A stretch of DNA of 5,948 nucleotides from Acidimicrobiales bacterium (lineage in GTDB: Bacteria > Actinomycetota > Acidimicrobiia > Acidimicrobiales > Ilumatobacteraceae). Below the pieces are notes generated by a model. The model searched no databases. It was not told where the DNA came from and worked only from the letters and a program-made list of their open reading frames with translations. The DNA lies in the NCBI GenBank assembly GCA_030833305.1, contig JAURHL010000126.1, positions 1 through 5,948 on the forward strand, in the 5' to 3' direction. Each line of letters begins with the position of its first letter. The first letter of the stretch is position 1. Shown piece by piece: positions 1 to 5,485 of the stretch. A program made the translations under genes and the position numbers.

Positions 1-1
1 T

Positions 2-598
2 GACGAAGTGGTGGCCGTGGGGTTCGCGCTCGACCTCGATGGCGGTCCCACCGTGACGCGGGGGATCATCTCGGCGTTGAACCGAACCATCGAGAACGGC
101 GATGGTGCGCTCGACGGTTTGATCCAGACCGATGCCGCCATCTCGTCGGGCAATTCGGGCGGACCGCTCGTGAACGCGCGCGGACAGGTGGTCGGCATCA
201 ACACCGCGGTGTTCACCAGCACGGCGGGAACCGCGGCCAACAACGTCGGATTCTCCATCTCGGTGGGCGAAGCGTTACCGGTCATCGACGAACTGCGCGC
301 CATTTCCAACGGCGCCACACGCGTCGAGGGTTACCTCGGCGTTGGCTTGCAGAGTCGTGTCGACGGCGGCCGCGGTGCGGAGATCACCGAGGTCGCTCCG
401 GATTCGCCGGCCTCGATCGCCGGAGTGTTGGCCGGCGACATCGTGGTGTCGGCCGGTGGCACCCCGGTCGACGGGCAAGGTGCGTTGGTCGCGGCGATTC
501 GCGATCAGTCGCCCGGTGACACCATCGAGATCGTGGTTCTGCGCGACGGTGAACGTTTGACGTTGACGGCGACACTCGTCGAACGCCCGACCGAGTGA
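2..598 (+). CDS. HtrA/DegP-like trypsin-fold serine protease with C-terminal PDZ domain (5' partial)
   Basis: This is the last 198 residues of a protein whose start lies upstream of the window. The reading frame is open from base 2, so the GTG at 8 is internal, not a start. The visible N-terminal part is the second half of a trypsin-like domain. VVAVGF...TVTRGIISAL is followed by the catalytic-serine block TDAAISSGNSGGPL, with Ser at codon 155-157, then VVGINTAV and NNVGFSIS, all typical of HtrA proteases. Residues about 108-195 form one PDZ domain, with YLGV, a substrate-binding strand, and the usual APDSPASIAGVLAGDIVVSA block. The family degrades or senses misfolded proteins in the cell envelope, usually anchored by an N-terminal membrane segment. 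The catalytic His and Asp, and any membrane anchor, would be upstream and cannot be checked. The family call is firm, but the specific member (DegP, DegQ, PepD or HtrA type) cannot be decided. It ends 52 bp before the hydrolase gene, and no functional link to it is evident. Confidence 0.93.
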   Translation, partial: DEVVAVGFALDLDGGPTVTRGIISALNRTIENGDGALDGLIQTDAAISSGNSGGPLVNARGQVVGINTAVFTSTAGTAANNVGFSISVGEALPVIDELRAISNGATRVEGYLGVGLQSRVDGGRGAEITEVAPDSPASIAGVLAGDIVVSAGGTPVDGQGALVAAIRDQSPGDTIEIVVLRDGERLTLTATLVERPTE

Positions 599-613
599 CG
601 GACCGAGTGCACC

Positions 614-631
614 GGCGCGCCTCGGCGCGCC
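614..631 (+). terminator. GC-rich hairpin after the protease gene, possible intrinsic terminator
   Basis: A 7-bp all-GC stem (614-620 paired with 625-631) closes a CTCG tetraloop. It starts 16 bases after the protease stop codon. The sequence is two copies of the palindrome GGCGCGCC separated by TC. No T-tract follows, so it is not a classical Rho-independent terminator, although tailless hairpins are often proposed as terminators in high-GC actinobacteria. It could equally be chance structure in a GC-rich spacer, and it overlaps where a -35 element for the next gene would lie. Confidence 0.35.
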
Positions 632-638
632 CGAGTGT

Positions 639-644
639 TACGGT
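639..644 (+). promoter_or_regulatory. Candidate -10 element (TACGGT) for a leaderless hydrolase mRNA
   Basis: TACGGT fits the actinobacterial -10 pattern TAnnnT. Its last T lies exactly 7 bases upstream of the A of the ATG at 651. In leaderless actinobacterial genes the -10 hexamer characteristically ends at -7 relative to a transcription start that coincides with the first base of the start codon. The bases between the hexamer and the ATG (GCGCCC) contain no Shine-Dalgarno sequence, in contrast to the ribosomal genes downstream. No convincing -35 is visible: the position 17 bp upstream falls in the GC hairpin. A six-base match alone is weak evidence, but the spacing and lack of an RBS strengthen it. 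Confidence 0.4.
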
Positions 645-650
645 GCGCCC

Positions 651-1844
651 ATGTTGGATGCGCATCTGGGGGGATCTCGTCCGTTCGGCCTGAATTACTG
701 GCCCATGCCCGAGGACGATCCGGGTGTCGACATCCCGCGCGAGTCGATTCGATTGGTCAGCCCCGATGGCGCGTTGGTGCGCGGTCTGTTGTGGACTCCG
801 CCGAACGGTCGCAAGTGGAGGACCGCGGTCATCTTGTCGCATCCGCGTGGCGACTTCAGTGTGCACTACGCGGCGCCCCTGCTGGCCGCCGCCGGTTACG
901 CGGTGCTCGGTTTCAGCACGCGCTACATCAACAACGACACCGACTGTCTGCACGAGTCGTGCATCGTCGACGTGGAGACAGCACACAACGAGATGAAGCG
1001 TCGCGGCGCCGAAGCGGTGGTGTTGCTCGGCAATTCCGGTGGTGGATCACTGATGGCGATGGCTCACGCCGAGCGCGGCATCGGTGACGGTTGGATCGGT
1101 ATGGCCGCGCACCCCGGCGAGGGTGTGTTCATGTTGCAGGTGATCGACCCCAGCGTCATCGACGAGAACGATCCGTTCTCCACCGATCCCGAGCTCGACA
1201 TGTACAACCCGGACAACGGGTGGCGTCCGTGGCCCCAGCCGTGTTCCTACGACCCGGCGTGGCTCGCGCGATACCGCGCGGCCCAAGTGGCCCGAGTGGC
1301 GCGCATCGACGCCATCGCCAGGGCCAGCATCGAGGAGTCGGTGGCCGCGGCGGGCAATCTGCGCGGCATCGACAAGTCGTCCGATCCGGGGTCGTGGCGA
1401 GAACAACGACGTCGCGCGGTGTTCACCAAGTACCTCACCATCTACCGGACCCTGGCCGACCCGGCGTACCTGGACCTGTCCATCGACCCCGATCAGCGAC
1501 CGATGGGGTCGTTGTTCGCCTTCCCGGACCCCTTCGACGCCAACTACGGGCGCGGGGGACTGGCCCGCACCATGACGGCTCGGGGCTGGTTGAGCACCTG
1601 GAGTGGTCTGTCCAGCCACGCCAAATTGGCCGACACCATGCCGCAGGTCCGGGTCCCGACACTGCTCATCCATCCCACGGCCGACACGGAAATACGTATC
1701 TGGCAGGCCAAAGAGATCGTGGAAGCCAGCGGAGCGACCGACCGGACCTACATCGAGATGACCGGGGCGCCTCATTATCTGGAAGGCCATCGCCGCGAAG
1801 CGCTCGGCCACGCCGCGCAGTGGCTGGCCACCCGCTACCCCTGA
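651..1844 (+). CDS. Alpha/beta-hydrolase-fold protein, substrate unknown
   Basis: A 397-residue protein with the sequence marks of an alpha/beta hydrolase. An N-terminal strand region (about 32-65) leads into LSHPRGDF, the usual place for oxyanion-hole residues. The nucleophile elbow is GNSGGGS, with Ser129 in the G-x-S-x-G context (codon 1035-1037). A late strand, VPTLLIHPTADTEIR, offers Asp345 as the acid, and GAPHYLEGH offers His375 as the catalytic base. About 180 residues lie between the elbow and the acid strand (roughly 152-335). This is larger than a simple cap and is rich in Asp, Trp and Arg (DPELDMYNPDNGW, then an Arg/Ala-rich helical stretch), so it is probably a lid domain that sets substrate choice. 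No signal peptide or membrane segment is seen, so it is probably cytoplasmic. Esterase, lactonase, acyl-transfer or C-C hydrolase activity are all possible. The ATG at 651 is preferred over Met18 because of the -10 element placed for a leaderless start. No neighbour suggests a pathway. Confidence 0.85.
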   Translation: MLDAHLGGSRPFGLNYWPMPEDDPGVDIPRESIRLVSPDGALVRGLLWTPPNGRKWRTAVILSHPRGDFSVHYAAPLLAAAGYAVLGFSTRYINNDTDCLHESCIVDVETAHNEMKRRGAEAVVLLGNSGGGSLMAMAHAERGIGDGWIGMAAHPGEGVFMLQVIDPSVIDENDPFSTDPELDMYNPDNGWRPWPQPCSYDPAWLARYRAAQVARVARIDAIARASIEESVAAAGNLRGIDKSSDPGSWREQRRRAVFTKYLTIYRTLADPAYLDLSIDPDQRPMGSLFAFPDPFDANYGRGGLARTMTARGWLSTWSGLSSHAKLADTMPQVRVPTLLIHPTADTEIRIWQAKEIVEASGATDRTYIEMTGAPHYLEGHRREALGHAAQWLATRYP

Positions 1845-1855
1845 AGCCCCCACGA

Positions 1856-1892
1856 AGACCTAGTTATCCACAGCCTGTGGATAACTAGGTCT
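1856..1892. repeat. 18-bp perfect inverted repeat carrying two convergent perfect DnaA boxes
   Basis: The left arm AGACCTAGTTATCCACAG (1856-1873) and its exact reverse complement (1875-1892) flank a single C at 1874. Each arm contains the perfect DnaA-box consensus TTATCCACA: 1864-1872 on the + strand and 1876-1884 on the - strand, face to face and 3 bp apart. The palindrome starts 11 bases after the hydrolase stop codon. It is clearly more AT-rich than its surroundings. It may be a DnaA-binding site that titrates the initiator or regulates transcription. Alternatively, as RNA it would fold into a 17-18-bp stem and could terminate hydrolase transcription, although no T-run follows on either side. 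It could also be one copy of a dispersed palindromic repeat. The palindrome itself is certain; the role is inference. Confidence 0.9.
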
Positions 1893-1944
1893 GGAGTGTC
1901 CGGACGATCGCGGCGGGGTCCGCAGAAACCCCGGTGCGGGCGGG

Positions 1945-1973
1945 TTGGGGGAGACCGTTCTCGCAGGTAGCGT
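1945..1973 (+). promoter_or_regulatory. Candidate promoter of the rplC-led ribosomal operon
   Basis: TTGGGG (1945-1950) and TAGCGT (1968-1973) are separated by 17 bp, the optimal spacing for a housekeeping sigma factor. TAGCGT fits the TAnnnT -10 pattern, and TTG is the most conserved part of a -35. TA dinucleotides are scarce in this spacer, so alternatives are few. Transcription would start near 1980 and leave a leader of about 207 nt before rplC. An additional promoter, or readthrough from upstream, cannot be excluded. Confidence 0.4.
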
Positions 1974-1979
1974 TCGCCC

Positions 1980-2186
1980 CTCGTGTGAAACGGGTTCGCC
2001 CGGATCACAGCAATCGATGTCTCTGTGAGCCCGGTCCGCCGGGGACCACATGGCAACAACCGAAACGGATGCTCCACCGGTCGATGACCCGTGGAGCATT
2101 TGCGTGAACGGCGGTTCTCCGCTGGAAGCGCGAAACAGTCAAGTCGCAAGTACCGCAGCGATGCGGATGGATGAAGAGGCTGCCTC
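1980..2186 (+). promoter_or_regulatory. Structured 5' leader of the ribosomal operon (candidate)
   Basis: If transcription starts near 1980, the leader contains three successive hairpins. These are TCACAG/CTGTGA (2005-2010 with 2023-2028), GGTCC/GGACC (2033-2037 with 2043-2047), and the strong hairpin at 2069-2099. In E. coli the S10 operon leader is bound by L4, which causes both early termination and translational repression. A comparable autoregulatory leader here is plausible but unproven, and I do not recognise a known leader motif. The last ~85 nt before rplC show no strong structure. The Shine-Dalgarno GAAGAGG (2173-2179) lies 7 nt before the ATG. Confidence 0.35.
2069..2099 (+). promoter_or_regulatory. 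Leader hairpin upstream of rplC, possible attenuator
   Basis: ATGCTCCAC (2069-2077) pairs perfectly with GTGGAGCAT (2091-2099). Within it, GGTC (2079-2082) pairs with GACC (2086-2089) around a GAT loop, with one C-C mismatch between the two stems. This gives 13 base pairs, extendable by two G-U wobbles at the base (2067-2068 with 2100-2101). Only TTT follows before GCG, so it would be a weak intrinsic terminator at best. Its position in the leader of a ribosomal operon fits an attenuator or r-protein binding site. Confidence 0.5.
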
Positions 2187-2825
2187 ATGGCAAAGCAAGC
2201 GATCGTCGGCGAAAAGGTCGGCATGACACAGGTGTGGGCGGACGACAATCGCGTCGTCCCCGTCACCGTGCTTCGTGTCGAGCCCGCTCGCATCGTTCAA
2301 ATCAAGACCTCCGAGCGCGACGGCTACGCCGCCGTTCAGGTCACGTACGGCTCGAAGGACGCGAAGAAGTTGTCCAAGCCCGAGGCCGGACACTTCGCCA
2401 AGGCCGGTGTCGATGCCGGTCGTCGACTCGTCGAGTTGCGTCTCGACAGCGTCGACGGATTCGAAGTGGGCCAGGAGATCGCCGTCGACGTTCTCGCCAA
2501 GGGTCAGAAGGTCGACGTCACCGCGATCAGCCGCGGCAAGGGTTTCGCCGGTGGCATGAAGCGTCACAACTTCAACGGCCAGGGCGCGAGCCACGGTAAC
2601 CACAAGCACCACCGTGCTCCGGGCTCGATCGGTTCGTGCTCGTTCCCCGGTCGCGTGTTCAAGGGTCTGCGCATGGCCGGTCACATGGGTCACGAGCAAG
2701 TGACCACTCTCAATCTCGAGGTTGTCGAGGCCGACGCCGAGCGTGGCCTGTTGTTGGTGCGTGGCTCGGTTCCGGGCCCGAACGGTGGCGTTGTGATCGT
2801 TCGCAACGCGGTGAAGGGGAAGTGA
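2187..2825 (+). CDS. rplC: 50S ribosomal protein L3
   Basis: L3 (212 aa, close to the family norm of about 205-220) is an early-assembling 23S rRNA-binding protein whose long central loop reaches the peptidyl transferase centre. Diagnostic blocks are VGEKVGMTQVW near the N-terminus, KPEAGHFAKAGV at 64-75, SRGKGFAGGMKRHNF at 115-129, the loop PGSIGSCSFPGRVFKGLRMAGHMG at about 145-168 and the C-terminal DAERGLLLVRGSVPGPNGG. Residue 150 is Ser where E. coli L3 has the Gln methylated by PrmB. A His-rich stretch, SHGNHKHHR, lies at 135-143. Start: the ATG is preceded by GAAGAGG (2173-2179), spacing 7. It is the first gene of the operon here, because the usual upstream gene rpsJ is absent. The stop is 4 bp before rplD. 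Confidence 0.98.
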   Translation: MAKQAIVGEKVGMTQVWADDNRVVPVTVLRVEPARIVQIKTSERDGYAAVQVTYGSKDAKKLSKPEAGHFAKAGVDAGRRLVELRLDSVDGFEVGQEIAVDVLAKGQKVDVTAISRGKGFAGGMKRHNFNGQGASHGNHKHHRAPGSIGSCSFPGRVFKGLRMAGHMGHEQVTTLNLEVVEADAERGLLLVRGSVPGPNGGVVIVRNAVKGK

Positions 2826-2829
2826 CCAC

Positions 2830-3453
2830 ATGCCCTCCGTGAAGCTCAAGAACCAGACCGGCAAGGACGTCGGCTCGCTCGATCTGAGCGACGACGATTT
2901 CGGCCGTCAGCCCAACGTGCCCGTGATGCACCAGGTCGTCACCGCGCAACTCGCGCACCGTCGCGCCGGCACGCAGAGCACCAAGACCCGCGCCGAAGTC
3001 TCCGGTGGCGGCAAGAAGCCCTACAAGCAGAAGGGCACCGGTAACGCGCGTCAGGGCTCGACCCGCTCGCCGCAGTTCTCCGGTGGTGGCGTCGCTCTCG
3101 GACCCAAGCCGCGCAAGTACTCGCAGAAGACCCCCAAGAAGATGATCAAGATCGCGCTGCAGTCCGCGCTGTCGGATCGGGCGAACGAGGGCAAGGTCGT
3201 CGTCGTGGACTCGTGGAACTTCGAGACCCCGAAGACCTCGGCCGCTCAGGCCGCCCTCGCCGCGCTGAACCTCGACGGTCGCGTGCTCGTGGTCGTGCGT
3301 CGCGACGAGATCAACGCCATCCGCTCGTTCCGCAACCTCCCCGAGGTGCAGTTGATCGAGATCGGCGAACTCAACGCGTACGACGTGTTGTGCAACGACT
3401 ACATCGTGTTCTCCAAGGCCTCGTTGCCCGGAGCGAGCAAGGACGGTCAGTGA
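2830..3453 (+). CDS. rplD: 50S ribosomal protein L4
   Basis: L4 (207 aa) binds 23S rRNA domain I, helps start 50S assembly and lines the peptide exit tunnel with an extended loop. That loop is clear at about 45-100: RAGTQSTKTRAEVSGGGKKP, then KQKGTGNARQGSTRSPQFSGGG, the segment whose tip forms the tunnel constriction near the macrolide site. The C-terminal globular part contains VVVVDSWNFETPKT and ends in NAYDVLCNDYIVFSKASL, as expected. In E. coli, L4 also represses its own operon by acting on the leader, so it is the natural candidate regulator here. The ATG follows an AAGGGGA Shine-Dalgarno (2814-2820), 9 nt upstream, lying over the end of rplC. Its TGA overlaps the rplW ATG by one base. 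Confidence 0.98.
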   Translation: MPSVKLKNQTGKDVGSLDLSDDDFGRQPNVPVMHQVVTAQLAHRRAGTQSTKTRAEVSGGGKKPYKQKGTGNARQGSTRSPQFSGGGVALGPKPRKYSQKTPKKMIKIALQSALSDRANEGKVVVVDSWNFETPKTSAAQAALAALNLDGRVLVVVRRDEINAIRSFRNLPEVQLIEIGELNAYDVLCNDYIVFSKASLPGASKDGQ

Positions 3454-3746
3454 TGAAGGATCCCCGCGACATCATCCTCGCGCCGGTCGTGTCCGAGAAG
3501 AGCTACGCGCTCATCGAGACCGGTGTCTACACATTCCAGGTTCACGTCGACGCCTCCAAGCCCGAGATCCACGACGCCGTGGAAGCCATCTGGGGCGTGA
3601 AGGTTCTGAAGGTGAACACGCTCAACCGTGCGGGCAAGATCCAGCGCACCCGGGGCACCAATCGTCCCGGCCGTCGTGCTGCGTTCAAGCGCGCCATCGT
3701 CACCCTGGCCCCCGGCAGCGAGATCCCGCTGTTCGAGAACAACTGA
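3453..3746 (+). CDS. rplW: 50S ribosomal protein L23
   Basis: L23 (97 aa, normal length) sits at the exit of the peptide tunnel, where trigger factor and the signal recognition particle dock. The N-terminus reads DPRDIILAPVVSEKS. The Glu of VSEK (residue 15) corresponds to the E. coli L23 Glu18 contacted by trigger factor. YTFQVHVDASKPEIHDAVE and VKVNTLNRAGKIQR mark the fold, and the basic loop TRGTNRPGRRAAFKRA is the rRNA-binding extension. The frame is open further upstream (to 3213), but that part is a shadow of rplD. The true start is the ATG at 3453, in a TGATG overlap with the rplD stop, with AAGGA at 3439-3443. This start gives a normal N-terminus and indicates coupled translation. Confidence 0.97.
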   Translation: MKDPRDIILAPVVSEKSYALIETGVYTFQVHVDASKPEIHDAVEAIWGVKVLKVNTLNRAGKIQRTRGTNRPGRRAAFKRAIVTLAPGSEIPLFENN

Positions 3747-3757
3747 GGCATCACGTC

Positions 3758-4594
<837 letters not shown>

Positions 4595-4610
4595 AGGATT
4601 GGGGTAACAC

Positions 4611-4895
4611 ATGTCTCGCAGCCTGAAGAAGGGCCCGTTCGTCGATGACCACTTGGTGAAGAAGGTCGACGCGCTGAACGCCGCCAACGAGAAGAAGGTC
4701 ATCAAGACCTGGAGCCGTCGCTCCACCATCATCCCCGACATGGTCGGGCACACCATCGCGGTGCACGACGGACGCAAGCACGTCCCGGTGTACGTCACCG
4801 AAGCCATGGTCGGTCACAAGTTGGGCGAGTTCTCACCGACCCGCACCTTCAAGTACCACGCCGGCCAGGAAAAGAACACGAAGGGTAAGAAGTAA
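4611..4895 (+). CDS. rpsS: 30S ribosomal protein S19
   Basis: S19 (94 aa, typical length) binds 16S rRNA in the head of the small subunit together with S13 and touches the A-site finger. The N-terminus MSRSLKKGPFVDDHL is the standard start of the family. The conserved region runs from TWSRRSTIIPDMVGHTIAVH at 33-52 to KHVPVYVTEAMVGHKLGEFSPTRTF at 56-80, and a short Lys-rich tail ends the protein. Its ATG is 16 bp after the rplB stop. Two Shine-Dalgarno-like stretches precede it: AAAGGA (4593-4598), rather distant, and GGGG (4601-4604), 6 nt upstream. The stop overlaps the rplV start as TAATG. Confidence 0.98.
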   Translation: MSRSLKKGPFVDDHLVKKVDALNAANEKKVIKTWSRRSTIIPDMVGHTIAVHDGRKHVPVYVTEAMVGHKLGEFSPTRTFKYHAGQEKNTKGKK

Positions 4896-5485
4896 TGACC
4901 GGTCCCAAGTTGAACGAGCGCTCGTTCGTCGCCGGCGAGCGCACCGGAATCCGCGCCAGCGTGCGTGGTTCGCGCATGTCGGCCTCCAAGGCCCGCGTGG
5001 TGCTCGACCTCATTCGTGGTCGCGACGTCGTGTCCGCCGATCAGGTTCTGCAGTTCACCGAGCGTGAAGCCGCTCGCGTCGTGCGCAAGGTTCTCGCATC
5101 CGCCGTCGCGAACGCCGTGAACAACGATTCGCTCGAAGCCGAGACCCTCTACGTGAAGGCTTGCTACGCCGACGAAGGCCCGACCCTTCGTCGCTTCAAG
5201 CCCCGCGCTCGTGGTCGTGCCACGCGCATCAACAAGCGCACGTGCCACATCACCATCGTGCTCGACGTCATCGAAGCCGATCTGCTCACCGTCGTTCAGG
5301 CTCGTCGCGAGCGCGCGGTCAGCGGTCGTCGCGCCGGTCGCACCGGCGGTGTCGCCGATCGTCGTGCGCGCGTGACCAAGAGCCGTGAGGCTCGCAGCAC
5401 CAAGGCCGACGAGTCGACCGCCGTCGACACGCCCGTTGCCGAGAACGAAACCACCGACACGCCCGACGCCGAGGAGACCAACTGA
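4895..5485 (+). CDS. rplV: 50S ribosomal protein L22 with long charged C-terminal tail
   Basis: L22 binds 23S rRNA and sends a beta-hairpin into the exit tunnel beside L4. The conserved core is about 22-126: GSRMSASKARVVLDLIRGRDV, VRKVLASAVANAVNN and the hairpin YADEGPTLRRFKPRARGRATRINKRTCHITIVL. At 196 aa it is much longer than E. coli L22 (110). It has about 20 extra N-terminal residues and some 70 extra at the C-terminus. The tail splits into a basic half (about 137-170, 13 Arg/Lys) and an acidic half (171-196, 9 Asp/Glu and no Arg/Lys). Long L22 tails are known in actinobacteria, for example in Mycobacterium, where the tail is Lys/Ala/Pro-rich. The ATG lies in a TAATG overlap with rpsS, with AAGGG at 4881-4885, which supports this start over the internal Met28. 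The stop overlaps rpsC as TGATG. Confidence 0.96.
   Translation: MTGPKLNERSFVAGERTGIRASVRGSRMSASKARVVLDLIRGRDVVSADQVLQFTEREAARVVRKVLASAVANAVNNDSLEAETLYVKACYADEGPTLRRFKPRARGRATRINKRTCHITIVLDVIEADLLTVVQARRERAVSGRRAGRTGGVADRRARVTKSREARSTKADESTAVDTPVAENETTDTPDAEETN

Larger units (their letters stand above)
1845..2186. other. Non-coding region between the hydrolase gene and the S10 operon
   Basis: These 342 bp contain no convincing gene on either strand. The minus-strand open frames here run on into rplC antisense or are short, low-complexity Arg/Pro-rich reading; none resembles S10, which would be expected just upstream of rplC. The region holds, in order, a long perfect palindrome with two DnaA-box consensus sequences, a candidate promoter, a direct repeat of GTTCGCCC 22 bp apart (1972-1979 and 1994-2001), several hairpins, and the Shine-Dalgarno sequence of rplC. 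Each is listed separately where it can be supported. Confidence 0.8.

Noticed and set aside
384..986. 200-aa minus-strand frame spanning the protease and hydrolase genes
   Set aside because: It crosses two well-supported + strand genes and the promoter between them, and its Arg/Thr-rich translation has no recognisable domain.
1047..1853. 268-aa open frame on the minus strand
   Set aside because: It is antisense to the alpha/beta hydrolase, whose catalytic motifs are clear on the + strand. The minus-strand translation is Gly/Arg/Val-rich with no domain marks.
1856..1892. The palindrome as a dif/attachment site or insertion sequence end
   Set aside because: It does not resemble the XerCD dif consensus. 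There is no flanking target duplication, integrase or transposase in the window, and only one copy is present.
1856..1892. The palindrome and DnaA boxes as evidence of oriC here
   Set aside because: Only two boxes are present, with no cluster, no AT-rich unwinding element, and no dnaA or dnaN nearby. The surroundings are a ribosomal operon.
1835..2293. 152-aa minus-strand frame across the intergenic region, considered as a hidden gene or relic of rpsJ
   Set aside because: The translation shows none of the S10 conserved blocks, overlaps rplC antisense, and crosses the palindrome and candidate promoter. It looks like non-coding DNA read by chance.
2139..2864. 241-aa open frame on the minus strand
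   Set aside because: It is a shadow of rplC, with no supporting RBS or motif.
3213..3452. 80-residue N-terminal extension of L23
   Set aside because: The extension is Arg-rich shadow sequence within rplD. Normal L23 length, the Shine-Dalgarno and the TGATG overlap all place the start at 3453.
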